51,156 nucleotides of DNA from MGBC120314 sp051877855 (GCA_051877855.1 JBJEJH010000010.1:1-51156); one strand, 5' to 3'. Shown: positions 24,365 through 33,919, numbered from the stretch's first letter. Numbers and translations are program-made. Notes: generated by a model from the sequence alone, not told the origin.

Positions 24365-25867
24365 ATGATGGAAAATATTATTGAAATCATTACAAATGTT
24401 AATGATGCAATTAACGGCGTTGTATGGGGATGGCCGGCATTGATCCTTCTTGGATTCGTTGGTGTTCTCATGACTTTTATGACGAAGTTCTTCCAGGTCG
24501 GACATTTTGTTCATTGGATGAAGAACACAATCGGAGCAATTTTTGTTGATAAGCATGTTACCGGGCATACACAGGATCGAAGCATTTCGCAGTTTCAGTC
24601 TTTGTGTACAGCACTTGCTGCCACAGTTGGTACAGGTAACATCGTAGGTGTGGCCGGTGCTATCGCCACAGGTGGTCCCGGTGCAGTATTCTGGATGTGG
24701 ATCATCGCATTCTTCGGAATGATGACGAACTTTTCTGAAAATGTACTTGGTATTATGTATCGCCGTAAGGATGAAAAGGGCGAATGGCACGGTGGAGCAA
24801 TGTACTACTTAAGAGACGGACTTGGCGCCAAGAAGGGATGTAAGCAGATTGGTGCAGTTCTTGCAGTGCTTTTCTCATTATTCTGTCTGCTTGCTTCTTT
24901 TGGTATTGGTAATATGAGCCAGGTTAACTCTATGGTATCCAATGTAAATAATGCATTTGGTATTCCGAAGGTAGTGGTTGGTGTGTTCCTTGTGGTTGCT
25001 GTTGGTGCAGTAGTTATCGGTGGTTTAAAGAGAGTTGCGAACATCACGGAGAAGCTGGTGCCATTCATGGTTGTGGTATATTTCATTGGAGCAATTGTTA
25101 TTATCATAATGCATGGGTCAATGATTCCGGCGATTTTTGTTTCAATCTTTAAGGGTGCATTCGCAATGAAGTCTGTAGCCGGTGGTATTGTTGGTTCCGG
25201 TATTGCACTTGCCATGAAGATGGGATTTAAGAGAGGTGTATTCTCTAATGAAGCAGGTCTTGGCTCCTCCGTTATGGTTCATTCCAGCTCCAATGTTAAG
25301 GAACCGGTTCGTCAGGGCATGTGGGGTATCTTTGAGGTATTTGCAGATACAATCATCGTGTGTACATTAACGGCTCTGGTTATTCTTGGTTCGGGAGCTA
25401 TTAATCTTTCTACCGGTCTTGCAGATGAAGCGATTCTTACTCAGATCGATGGTTCATCCAACTTGATGAGCTATGCATTTGGTCAGGCATTTGGTCCTGT
25501 AGGATCCATGTTTATTGCTATTGCAATTTTACTTTTCGCATATTCAACCGTGCTTGGATGGAGTCATTATGGTTCTACAGCATGCCGGTACTTATTTGGT
25601 GACAAGGCAGTTATACCTTATCGAGTAATCTTCGTTGCGATTGTATTCGCAGGTTCTGTAATGACTGCACAGCTTGCATGGGATATCTCAGACACCTTTA
25701 ACGGTCTTATGATGATTCCGAACTTGATTGGTGTTCTTGTTCTTTCACCACAGGTGGCAGCATGCACGAAGAACTACATAGCTCGTCGTCTTAAGAATGA
25801 AAATGTTGAACCGATGCTTTCAATCTTCCCGGATGTTCAGGCGGAACAGGCCAAAGATTTAGACTAA
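24365..25867 (+). CDS. Alanine/glycine:cation symporter (AGCS family)
   Basis: A 500-residue membrane protein with about eleven hydrophobic segments. AGCS signatures: 'GWPALILLGFVGVLMTF' at the N-terminus, 'LCTALAATVGTGNIVGVAGA' with the Thr-Gly-Asn substrate/Na+ site, 'GGPGAVFWMWIIAFFGMMTN', 'EWHGGAMYYLRDGL' and 'GFKRGVFSNEAGLGSS'. These proteins import alanine or glycine with Na+ or H+. Tandem ATGs at 24365 and 24368 both fit the AGAGAGG ribosome binding site. The gene is preceded by a structured RNA and terminator and followed by a 500-base gap with two giant hairpins, so it is probably monocistronic and controlled by attenuation. Confidence 0.9.
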   Translation: MMENIIEIITNVNDAINGVVWGWPALILLGFVGVLMTFMTKFFQVGHFVHWMKNTIGAIFVDKHVTGHTQDRSISQFQSLCTALAATVGTGNIVGVAGAIATGGPGAVFWMWIIAFFGMMTNFSENVLGIMYRRKDEKGEWHGGAMYYLRDGLGAKKGCKQIGAVLAVLFSLFCLLASFGIGNMSQVNSMVSNVNNAFGIPKVVVGVFLVVAVGAVVIGGLKRVANITEKLVPFMVVVYFIGAIVIIIMHGSMIPAIFVSIFKGAFAMKSVAGGIVGSGIALAMKMGFKRGVFSNEAGLGSSVMVHSSSNVKEPVRQGMWGIFEVFADTIIVCTLTALVILGSGAINLSTGLADEAILTQIDGSSNLMSYAFGQAFGPVGSMFIAIAILLFAYSTVLGWSHYGSTACRYLFGDKAVIPYRVIFVAIVFAGSVMTAQLAWDISDTFNGLMMIPNLIGVLVLSPQVAACTKNYIARRLKNENVEPMLSIFPDVQAEQAKDLD

Positions 25868-25895
25868 ATCGAGAATTTGTGTAAATTTTTTAGGA

Positions 25896-26055
25896 GAGCC
25901 CGCGGCAATCTTATATTTTCAAAAGCAGGTGCGCTAAACATTCCGAAGAGCCTCTGAGACGAAGAAAATGCTTGCAAAACGAGGCAAGCATTTTCTTCAG
26001 AGTCCCTTCTCCATAGCACACAATGCTTTTGCAAATATAAGATTGCCGCGGGCTC
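25896..26055. repeat. Long imperfect palindrome A (160 bases) carrying shared core
   Basis: The outer arms 25896-25927 and 26024-26055 pair over 32 positions with a single mismatch. Inside, 25961-25975 pairs perfectly with 25984-25998, and CTCTGA/TCAGAG extends that stem. Between the left arm and the inner hairpin lies a core (25925-25958, including 'GCGCTAAACATTCCGAAGAG') repeated in reverse orientation in the next palindrome. The whole unit would fold as one rod on either strand. It starts 28 bases after the symporter stop. It lacks a T-run on either side, so it is not an ordinary terminator; a MITE/REPIN-like element or a structured 3' RNA fits better. Confidence 0.75.
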
Positions 26056-26166
26056 ATTTACATTTATCCAAATTCCTGTGACAGCTTATCGATTCGATGA
26101 TTCTTTGGGATAAGGATCAATTGAATCCAGAAGCATATCATAATTTCATATTGTGAAAGCATGAAA

Positions 26167-26269
26167 AGAATCCCGGATTATAATTTACCAGAAAGAGCAT
26201 TTTGCGCTTAGAGGCTCTTCGGAATGCTTAGCGCATCTGCGAGAGAGGGTAATTATAATCCGGGATTCT
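26167..26269. repeat. Long palindrome B (103 bases) carrying the same core inverted
   Basis: Arms 26167-26185 and 26251-26269 are perfectly complementary over 19 bases, then ACC/GGT extends the stem. The apical part (26207-26240) is the reverse complement of the core of palindrome A with three differences in 34 bases. The arms are unrelated to those of palindrome A, though both combine a GC-rich and an AT-rich block. Together the two palindromes fill most of the 503-base gap 25868-26370; the rest (26056-26166) shows no feature I can name. Confidence 0.75.
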
Positions 26270-26370
26270 ATATTTTTCTTGCACACATTGAAATTAATGT
26301 ATGACATTATTTTGAAAAAAGTGCTAACATAAAGATGATGGCTATTGGGGTATTCGAAAAGGAGTGTTTT

Positions 26371-28170
26371 ATGATCAAATATCTAAAAAAGTATTGGGGT
26401 TATGCGTTGCTGGCACCTCTCTTTATGACGGGTGAGGTGTTTATGGATCTGCTGCAGCCTCGATTGATGAGAGAAATTATCGATGAGGGGGTACTTGGAC
26501 TTTCGAATAATAATGTAGGTGATTTATCCCTTGTTTTTCACACAGGGTTACTAATGATTCTATGTGTGGCGGTTGGCGGTTTCTGTGGTGTTATGTCGGG
26601 AGTCTTTGGAAATTTATGCAGTCAGAATTTTGGAAACGATATTCGTAAAAACACTTTTAAAAAAATCATGTCACTTTCTCTTGAACAGACGGATGACTTT
26701 ACTACGGGATCATTGATTACGCGTGTGACAAATGATGTCACTCAGGTGCAGAATTTTGTGACGCAATGTATTCGTGGATTTGTGCGAACTTTTTTGCTTT
26801 TTGCCGGCGGTATCGTCAGTATGCTCATGCTTGACCTGAGTTTTGGCGTGGTGGTAACCTGTGCTTTACCCGTAATTCTATTTTTTGTGGTATTTTTTCT
26901 GTCAAAGGCAAATCCGGTCTTTGGTGTATTACAATCAAAGTTGGATAAAATGAACAACGTCATTGAGGAAAATGTGAATGGTGCCCGCGTGGTTAAGGCT
27001 AATGTGAATGAAGGATACGAACAGGAACGTTTTGGGAAGTCCAATGCAGATTTGGTGGATACACAGTTGAAAGTATTGATTCTTTTTTCTTATATGACTC
27101 CATTGATGAACATTGTCCTGAATATTTCTATTGTGGCGATTATTAAAGTGGGTGCTATTCGCGTAAGTGCGGGTGCTGTGACGCCGGGAGTCGTCATGGC
27201 TGCGATTACATATTTATCACAGATTCTTAATGCTGTTATGAGAATGGCCATGATTTTTCAGACGATTTCTCGTGGTATGGCATCCTGGAAACGTATCCGG
27301 GAGGTGCTTCAGTGTGATCCGGTTATTGTATCCGGCATGTATAGGGATGACCAGGAAAAGCCTGATGACAGGATAGAGGAAAATGTGGAAGCGAATAGAA
27401 AAGACGCCCAAAGGGGGCTGGTTGAGTTTAGAGATGTATCCTTTGCGTATCCGGAATCAAGGGGTGAACTGGTGCTTAATCATATTAATCTTACAATTCG
27501 TCCGGGTGAGACTTTTGCGATTCTTGGTGCGACCGGAAGTGGTAAATCAAGTCTGGTCAGTCTGATTCCGCGTTTTTATGATGTGACAGAAGGAGAAGTG
27601 CTGGTTGATGGGCATAATGTCAAGGAATATGATTTAACAACACTTCGCCATAAAGTTTCCATAGCGCTTCAAAAGAGTGAAATTTTTAGTACAACGATTG
27701 GTGAGAATATTTTATGGGGAAATGCGGATGCAAGTTCAGAGGAGGTAGAAAAAGCAGCTATAATCGCACAGGCCATGGAATTTATTCAAAGTAAGGCTGA
27801 GGGCATGGATACACCGATTGCAGAAAAAGGCATGAGCCTCTCGGGCGGACAGAAACAACGTCTGGCTATCAGCCGTGCCGTCCTTAAGAAATCAGAAATT
27901 TTGATTTTGGACGATACGACCAGCGCCCTGGATTTAAAAACGGAGGCGAATCTTTATGAAATGCTCAATAAGGAATGTGCTGATGTGACGAAGATTATTA
28001 TCGCACAGCGTATTGCCTCGGTGCAAAATGCTGATCGTATTGCAATTCTTGAAAATGGCAGGATTGCTGCCTGTGATTCTCATGAAAATCTTCTTAAGAC
28101 TAGTGAGATATACCGGGACATCTGTAAATCCCAGTTAAAGGTGGGAGGTGATGAACATGGCAGAAAATAG
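26371..28170 (+). CDS. ABC exporter half-transporter, degenerate-site subunit
   Basis: 599 residues from ATG 26371 (AAAAGGAGTGTTTT upstream); the frame is open 36 bases further but without a better site. Six-helix exporter domain (1-~310) followed by a nucleotide-binding domain: Walker A 'ILGATGSGKSSL', signature 'MSLSGGQKQRLAISRA', Walker B 'ILILDDTTSALD'. The catalytic Glu after Walker B is Asp, and the switch His is Gln ('IIIAQRIASV'), so its own ATP site is hydrolytically weak while its LSGGQ completes the partner's active site. This is the pattern of asymmetric heterodimeric exporters such as TM287/288 and BmrCD. The gene overlaps its partner by 14 bases. Likely exports drugs, lipids or peptides; no fused peptidase domain is present. 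Confidence 0.88.
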   Translation: MIKYLKKYWGYALLAPLFMTGEVFMDLLQPRLMREIIDEGVLGLSNNNVGDLSLVFHTGLLMILCVAVGGFCGVMSGVFGNLCSQNFGNDIRKNTFKKIMSLSLEQTDDFTTGSLITRVTNDVTQVQNFVTQCIRGFVRTFLLFAGGIVSMLMLDLSFGVVVTCALPVILFFVVFFLSKANPVFGVLQSKLDKMNNVIEENVNGARVVKANVNEGYEQERFGKSNADLVDTQLKVLILFSYMTPLMNIVLNISIVAIIKVGAIRVSAGAVTPGVVMAAITYLSQILNAVMRMAMIFQTISRGMASWKRIREVLQCDPVIVSGMYRDDQEKPDDRIEENVEANRKDAQRGLVEFRDVSFAYPESRGELVLNHINLTIRPGETFAILGATGSGKSSLVSLIPRFYDVTEGEVLVDGHNVKEYDLTTLRHKVSIALQKSEIFSTTIGENILWGNADASSEEVEKAAIIAQAMEFIQSKAEGMDTPIAEKGMSLSGGQKQRLAISRAVLKKSEILILDDTTSALDLKTEANLYEMLNKECADVTKIIIAQRIASVQNADRIAILENGRIAACDSHENLLKTSEIYRDICKSQLKVGGDEHGRK

Positions 28171-29977
28171 ACAGACGGAGCTGAATAATTACAAAATTCC
28201 GGGTATGCGTGGACCACGGAATGCTGTACGTGGGGTAGAGAAAGCAAAAGACGGTTCGAAAACGTTGAAGCGACTTCTGATGTATTTTTCCTCTGAAAAA
28301 AGGATGCTGTCAGGGTTATTTCTTGCGGTGGTTTTAGTGTCAATTAGTACAGTTCTCGCACCCGGTTTACAAAGCAGGGCGATTGATTTGATTTCAATAC
28401 AACAGTTTGGTCAGTTGGAAAACATCTTACTGATGATGTTGGGCCTTTATATTTTTCATTGTTTTTTTACTTTTGCACAAAGCATTTTAAGCGCGAAACT
28501 GAGTCAGAAAATCGTTCAGCGTATGCGCAATGACCTGTTTGAGAAAATAGTGAACTTACCAATCAAATACATTGATACACATTCTCATGGAGATATCATG
28601 AGCCGAATGACCAATGATGTGGAGAATATTTCAAATACAATTTCCCAGTCATTATGCTCACTGATTTCCGGAATTCTTACAATTATCGGAACCGTTATTA
28701 TGATGGTCTACTATTGTTGGCAACTGGCAATTCTTTCTTGTGCTACGGTTCTGTTAACTGTGACGGCAACGAAATTGTTATCGAAGGCAATGAGAACGTT
28801 CTATCGCAGGCGTCAGGTGCTGTTGGGTTCGCTTAATGGAACTGTGGAGGAGATGGTGAATGGTTACCGCACAGTGGTTGCATATCATCGTCAAAGTCAG
28901 GTGATTGACGAGTTTGATCGAACCTCCGACGAATTGACCAAAGCAGGAATTTTTGCAGAGATATTAGGTGGTTCCATGGGACCGGTCATGAATTTTATCA
29001 ATAATGTTGGATTTGTGATTATTGCAGCTTTTGGCGGTTATTATGCAATTCATGGCATCATTTCCATTGGTGTAATCTCAGCGTTTATTGTATATGCGAA
29101 ACAGTTCGGTCGCCCGATTGATGAGCTTGCACAGGTGTATGGTCAGATACAGACAGCCATCGCCGGTGCTGAACGGGTTTTTGAAATTATGGATGAACCA
29201 TCGGAGGATAAGTCCGGCAGCCGGACGATGGATGGAGCGAGGGGCGTTCTTACATTTGAAGATGTTCGTTTTTCCTATGTGCCGGGAAAAGAAATCCTGC
29301 ATGGTTTCAATCTGAAGGTTAATGCCGGTCAGAAAGTTGCCCTGGTAGGTTCTACAGGCAGCGGAAAAACGACGGTGGTAAACTTGTTAATGCGATTTTA
29401 CGATGTTGACAGTGGAACAATCCGAATTGATGGTGTGGATATCAAAGATATTGCTCTGGATAATTTGCGAAAGAATACAGCAATTGTTCTACAAGACACG
29501 ATTTTGTTTTCGGACACAGTCAAGAATAATATTATGTATTCCAATCGGGATGCAGATGAGGAGGCATTGGAAAATGCGGCGGGGATGAGTAACAGTTTAT
29601 CAATGATCCGTCATTTGAAAGAAGGTTTTGATACGGTACTTGTGGGTGGCGGAATGAACATCTCACAGGGACAAAGACAGCTCCTGGCCATAGCAAGAGC
29701 CTTTTTAGCTGATCCTAAGGTGTTGATTCTGGATGAGGCAACCTCCAGTGTTGATACAAGAACAGAAAAACATATTCAAAATGCAATGATCCAACTTATG
29801 AAGAATCGGACCAGTTTAATTATCGCTCACCGTATTTCAACCATTCAGGATGCGGATTGTATCGTAGTCATGGATCAGGGACGGATTGCAGAAATTGGAA
29901 CACATGATGATCTTATGGCAGGAAAAGGAAAGTATTATGAACTGTATATGACGCAGTTCGCGGGAAATGCGACGTGA
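28157..29977 (+). CDS. ABC exporter half-transporter, catalytically competent subunit
   Basis: 606 residues from ATG 28157, five bases after GGGAGGTGA and overlapping the end of the first subunit gene; the earlier GTG/ATG lie inside the ribosome binding sequence. It has an N-terminal basic extension (~40 residues), six membrane helices and a nucleotide-binding domain with Walker A 'LVGSTGSGKTTVVN', Walker B 'VLILDEATSSVD' (Glu present) and switch His in 'LIIAHRIST'. The signature reads 'MNISQGQRQLLAIA', differing from LSGGQ, consistent with pairing against the degenerate site of the partner. Both subunits are needed for a transporter. The operon ends at the terminator at 30037. Confidence 0.88.
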   Translation: MAENRQTELNNYKIPGMRGPRNAVRGVEKAKDGSKTLKRLLMYFSSEKRMLSGLFLAVVLVSISTVLAPGLQSRAIDLISIQQFGQLENILLMMLGLYIFHCFFTFAQSILSAKLSQKIVQRMRNDLFEKIVNLPIKYIDTHSHGDIMSRMTNDVENISNTISQSLCSLISGILTIIGTVIMMVYYCWQLAILSCATVLLTVTATKLLSKAMRTFYRRRQVLLGSLNGTVEEMVNGYRTVVAYHRQSQVIDEFDRTSDELTKAGIFAEILGGSMGPVMNFINNVGFVIIAAFGGYYAIHGIISIGVISAFIVYAKQFGRPIDELAQVYGQIQTAIAGAERVFEIMDEPSEDKSGSRTMDGARGVLTFEDVRFSYVPGKEILHGFNLKVNAGQKVALVGSTGSGKTTVVNLLMRFYDVDSGTIRIDGVDIKDIALDNLRKNTAIVLQDTILFSDTVKNNIMYSNRDADEEALENAAGMSNSLSMIRHLKEGFDTVLVGGGMNISQGQRQLLAIARAFLADPKVLILDEATSSVDTRTEKHIQNAMIQLMKNRTSLIIAHRISTIQDADCIVVMDQGRIAEIGTHDDLMAGKGKYYELYMTQFAGNAT

Positions 29978-30036
29978 TGAAATTTCTGATATGTTTTATT
30001 TAACCTGCGCCATTCATAATAAAACAGACAAATAAA

Positions 30037-30069
30037 AAACAGTGACAAAATACTATATTGTCACTGTTT
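30037..30069. terminator. Bidirectional terminator between ABC operon and pyrG
   Basis: AAACAGTGACAA (30037-30048) is perfectly complementary to TTGTCACTGTTT (30058-30069); A-rich bases precede and T-rich bases end the stem, so it can act for both convergent units. Confidence 0.8.
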
Positions 30070-30105
30070 GGGAAATTATTGTGCATACCTAGGCGGATTT
30101 TTGGT

Positions 30106-31713
30106 TTATTTTTCCATATGCTCCAGTGCGGCCTTAATAAAGCCCTTGAATAAAGGATGCGGTTTATTCGGTCTGGATTTGAATTCCGGATGTGCCTGTG
30201 TGGCAATGAACCATGGGTGAGAAGGAATCTCTATCATCTCAACGATTCTTCCGTCCGGAGAGATACCGGAGAGCTTCATGCCGGCCTCGGTGAGGGCGGT
30301 ACGATAATCGTTGTTGACCTCGTAACGGTGTCTGTGACGCTCTGTAATGGTTTCAGTGCCATACAATGTGTAAGCCTTGGAAGTCCGGTCAAGGACACAT
30401 GGGTAGGACCCCAGTCTTAAGGTTCCGCCAATGTCATCGATACCTTCCTGATCCGGCATAAGATGAATCACCGGATGGGTTGTGGCATGATCTAATTCCA
30501 CGCTGTGTGCGTCGGTATACCCGATCACGTGTCTTGCAAATTCTACAATGGATAACTGCATTCCGAGGCAAAGACCTAAGAATGGAATATTATTCTCTCT
30601 TGCATAGCGAATCGCTGAAATCTTTCCTTCAATACCGCGGTTTCCAAAACCACCCGGGACAAGGATTCCGTCTACGTTGGATAACATTTCGGCAACATTT
30701 TCATCGTTCACGGTTTCGGAATCTACCCATTTGATCTGAACTTCGGCAAGGTTGGCAACACCGCCGTGCTTTAATGCCTCTACAACACTGATATATGCAT
30801 CATGTAACTGAATATATTTTCCTACTAAGGCAACGGATACGGACTTGGTTGGGTTCTTCCATGCAACGCACATTTCTTCCCATTCCTTAAGATCCGGTTC
30901 AGGACAAGGAAGATTCAAACACTCACAGGCAACCTGTGCAAGGTGTTCTTTTTCCATGGCGAGAGGTGCTTCATACAGAATATCTACGTCCAGATTCTGC
31001 AATACGTGGCTGCTTGGCACGTTACAGAAGAGAGCAATCTTGTCCTTAATCTGCTGATCCAATGGCTGCTCGGAACGACATACGATGATGTCCGGCTGGA
31101 TTCCCATTCCCTGTAATTCCTTAACACTTGCCTGGGTTGGCTTGGTCTTCATTTCACCGGAAGAACGAAGATATGGAATCAAAGTAACATGGATGAGAAT
31201 AGCATTTTCACGACCTGCCTCATGCTGGAACTGGCGGATTGCCTCAAGAAATGGCTGGCTTTCGATATCGCCTACCGTACCGCCAACTTCGATAATGGCA
31301 ATCTTGGTTTCTTCAGTAGAATAGTCGCGGAAGAAACGGCTCTTGATTTCGTTGGTGATATGAGGGATAACCTGGACAGTACCTCCGCCAAAATCGCCGC
31401 GTCGTTCTTTCGTCAGAACGGACCAGTATACTTTTCCGGAGGTGACATTGGATTTTTTAGAAAGACTTTCATCGATAAAACGCTCGTAGTGACCAAGATC
31501 GAGATCGGTTTCGGCACCGTCATCGGTAACGAATACTTCACCGTGCTGAATAGGGTTCATCGTTCCCGGATCTACATTGATATAGGGATCAAATTTCTGC
31601 ATGGTCACTGAGAAACCACGTGATTTTAACAAGCGTCCGAGAGATGCTGCGGTAATACCTTTGCCGAGACCGGACACGACACCGCCTGTAACAAAAACAT
31701 ATTTAACAGACAT
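30106..31713 (-). CDS. pyrG: CTP synthase
   Basis: 535 residues, full length. The N-terminal amidoligase domain opens with 'KYVFVTGGVVSGLGKGITAA' and contains 'KFDPYINVDPGTMNPIQHGE'. The C-terminal class I glutamine amidotransferase has 'FLGLCLGMQ' with the catalytic Cys and 'QAHPEFKSRP' with the His-Glu pair. It makes CTP from UTP, glutamine and ATP, the last step of pyrimidine nucleotide synthesis. ATG 31713 follows GAAGGAGGAGAAAT. It has its own promoter (31775-31803) and a ~55-base leader. It is the only pyrimidine gene in the window. Confidence 0.97.
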   Translation of the reverse strand: MSVKYVFVTGGVVSGLGKGITAASLGRLLKSRGFSVTMQKFDPYINVDPGTMNPIQHGEVFVTDDGAETDLDLGHYERFIDESLSKKSNVTSGKVYWSVLTKERRGDFGGGTVQVIPHITNEIKSRFFRDYSTEETKIAIIEVGGTVGDIESQPFLEAIRQFQHEAGRENAILIHVTLIPYLRSSGEMKTKPTQASVKELQGMGIQPDIIVCRSEQPLDQQIKDKIALFCNVPSSHVLQNLDVDILYEAPLAMEKEHLAQVACECLNLPCPEPDLKEWEEMCVAWKNPTKSVSVALVGKYIQLHDAYISVVEALKHGGVANLAEVQIKWVDSETVNDENVAEMLSNVDGILVPGGFGNRGIEGKISAIRYARENNIPFLGLCLGMQLSIVEFARHVIGYTDAHSVELDHATTHPVIHLMPDQEGIDDIGGTLRLGSYPCVLDRTSKAYTLYGTETITERHRHRYEVNNDYRTALTEAGMKLSGISPDGRIVEMIEIPSHPWFIATQAHPEFKSRPNKPHPLFKGFIKAALEHMEK

Positions 31714-31774
31714 ATTTCTCCTCCTTCAAGTATATATTAAAATTAGTATATTCAAAAAACAAATATAATTCGCT

Positions 31775-31803
31775 ATTATAAACGAAATGTTTGTGATTTT
31801 CAA
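31775..31803 (-). promoter_or_regulatory. Promoter of pyrG
   Basis: Minus strand TTGAAA, 17 bases, TATAAT; expected start near 31768. Confidence 0.75.
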
Positions 31804-31927
31804 ATGATATTGGCAGATACGAAAAAAAAATATTTCAAACTTAAAGCTGAGGTAATTATAACCTGTTTTGGCTTAATTTTCTTAAGAAAAATTTAATAAT
31901 TGTGTTCAAATTTTCACATTCTATATA

Positions 31928-31957
31928 TTGATTTATGTATTTGATTCAAAGTATAAT
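31928..31957 (+). promoter_or_regulatory. Promoter of ftsH
   Basis: TTGATT, 18 bases, TATAAT, with the expected start near 31964 and an ATG at 31985. This leaves only about 20 bases of leader and rules out the longer upstream reading frame as the protein start. Confidence 0.7.
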
Positions 31958-31984
31958 AGGGAGGAAAAATTTGGAGAAAGGCAG

Positions 31985-33919
31985 ATGGGTGTGATGGATA
32001 ATAGAACTCCTAATAATAATAAACAAAATAATAATGGTAAAGGACCGAAAATGGGACAGACCTTGATTGTTATCACCATTGCGTTTGTGGTAACGATTCT
32101 TGGGATGACGGCATTTACCAATCTCTTTTATGGTTCCACCATGAGAAAGGTTACTTATACCGAATTCCTTGAGCTGATTGATAAGGATGCAATCGATAAT
32201 GTAAAGTACGATTCTGAACGTATCGTGATTATTCCGAAGGATCAGCCTATTGAGGGAATCGAGTTTCAGTATTATACGGGTTACGCAGAGGATTTGACCA
32301 AGACTACGGAACGTTTGGAAGCAAAGGGTATTCCTGTGGATGCCTATATCCCGGATACGAATTCTTCGATTATTGATTTTATCATGATGTATATTGTTCC
32401 GTTTATCTTTATATACTTCATGTTTTCTTTTGTATTCCGCAAGCTTTCCAAGGGTGGCGGAATGATGGGAAGTGTTGGCAAGAGTACAGCCAAGATGTAT
32501 ATGGAAAAACAGACCGGTGTTACCTTCAAGGATGTAGCGGGACAGGATGAAGCGAAGGAATCCATGACGGAAATTGTGGACTTCCTTCATAATCCGGATA
32601 AGTATTCCAAGATTGGCGCGAAGTTGCCGAAGGGTGCGCTTCTTGTAGGACCTCCGGGAACCGGTAAGACCCTTTTGGCGAAAGCGGTGGCCGGAGAGGC
32701 AAAGGTTCCGTTCTTCTCTTTATCCGGTTCTGATTTCGTAGAAATGTTCGTGGGTGTGGGTGCATCCCGTGTTCGTGATCTTTTTAAGCAGGCACAGAAT
32801 TCAGCGCCATGTATTATTTTCATTGATGAGATTGATGCCATCGGTAAATCCCGTGATTCGCGTTATGGCGGTGGTAATGATGAACGTGAGCAGACCTTGA
32901 ATCAGCTGCTTGCGGAGATGGATGGTTTTGATACCTCTAAGGGTATCTTTATTCTGGCGGCAACCAATCGTCCGGATGTGTTGGATAAGGCTCTTCTTCG
33001 TCCGGGTCGTCTGGATCGAAGAATTATTGTTGATAAGCCGGATCTTAAGGGAAGAATTGAGACACTTAAGGTTCATTCTAAGGATGTTTTAATGGATGAC
33101 ACCGTTGATCTTGAGGCAATTGCTATGGCTACCTCAGGCGCAGTTGGTTCGGATCTGGCCAATATGATTAATGAGGCTGCGATTAATGCAGTTAAGGAAG
33201 GCAGAAATGTTGTATCACAGAAGGATCTTTTCGAATCTGTAGAAGTGGTTATAGCCGGTAAGGAAAAGAAGGATCGAATTCTTAGTAAGGAAGAGAAGAA
33301 GACCGTTGCTTATCATGAGGTGGGTCATGCACTTATTACCTGTCTTAAGAAGAACGCTGAGCCGGTTCAGAAGATTACCATTGTACCTAGAACCATGGGC
33401 TCTCTTGGTTATGTAATGCAGGTTCCGGAGGAAGAGAAGTACTTAATGACCAAGGATGAATTGCTTACTCGAATTGTTACCCTCTTTGGCGGACGTGCAT
33501 CCGAGGAACTGGTATTTGATACCGTTACCACGGGAGCATCCAATGATATTGAAAAAGCAACCTCTCTTGCAAGATCAATGATTACACAGTATGGTATGTC
33601 GGAGAATTTTGGACTGATGGGGCTTGAAACCGTCGAAGACCGTTATCTGGATGCCCATGCAAGATTAAACTGTTCGGATGTGACAGCGGCTCAGATCGAT
33701 GAGGAAGTAAAGAAGCTTCTCAAGACTTGTTATGAGGAAGCAAAGCAGCTTCTGGCAGAAAATAGAGATGTTCTGGATAAGATTGCAGATTATCTTTTTG
33801 AAAAAGAAACGATTACCGGTAAGGAATTTATGCGTATTTACAATGAAGTTAAGGGAATTGTTACCGAAGAAAATCAGGATGAGAGCGTTTTAGGGAACAA
33901 GGATGAGTCAGACATTTAA
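31985..33919 (+). CDS. ftsH: ATP-dependent membrane zinc protease FtsH
   Basis: 644 residues from ATG 31985 (TTGGAGAAAGGCAG upstream). Two membrane segments (~20-42 and ~120-140) flank an external domain. The AAA+ module has Walker A 'GPPGTGKTLL', Walker B 'IIFIDEIDAI', 'GVGASRVRDLF' with the pore motif preceding ('FVEMFVGVG'), and the second region of homology 'ATNRPDVLDKALLRPGR'. The zinc protease site is 'YHEVGHAL' (the usual HExxH as HEVGH). It degrades misfolded membrane proteins and short-lived regulators. Its gene overlaps uvrC by 17 bases and probably starts the long plus-strand run that reaches crh at 40862. Confidence 0.96.
   Translation: MGVMDNRTPNNNKQNNNGKGPKMGQTLIVITIAFVVTILGMTAFTNLFYGSTMRKVTYTEFLELIDKDAIDNVKYDSERIVIIPKDQPIEGIEFQYYTGYAEDLTKTTERLEAKGIPVDAYIPDTNSSIIDFIMMYIVPFIFIYFMFSFVFRKLSKGGGMMGSVGKSTAKMYMEKQTGVTFKDVAGQDEAKESMTEIVDFLHNPDKYSKIGAKLPKGALLVGPPGTGKTLLAKAVAGEAKVPFFSLSGSDFVEMFVGVGASRVRDLFKQAQNSAPCIIFIDEIDAIGKSRDSRYGGGNDEREQTLNQLLAEMDGFDTSKGIFILAATNRPDVLDKALLRPGRLDRRIIVDKPDLKGRIETLKVHSKDVLMDDTVDLEAIAMATSGAVGSDLANMINEAAINAVKEGRNVVSQKDLFESVEVVIAGKEKKDRILSKEEKKTVAYHEVGHALITCLKKNAEPVQKITIVPRTMGSLGYVMQVPEEEKYLMTKDELLTRIVTLFGGRASEELVFDTVTTGASNDIEKATSLARSMITQYGMSENFGLMGLETVEDRYLDAHARLNCSDVTAAQIDEEVKKLLKTCYEEAKQLLAENRDVLDKIADYLFEKETITGKEFMRIYNEVKGIVTEENQDESVLGNKDESDI

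Noticed and set aside
25896..26269. CRISPR array or ordinary terminator pair
   Set aside because: Only two copies of the core exist, in inverted orientation without unique spacers, and no T-runs follow the stems.
31946..32590. 214-codon minus-strand frame at the start of ftsH
   Set aside because: Antisense to the ftsH N-terminal half and AAA entry; composition is that of a shadow.
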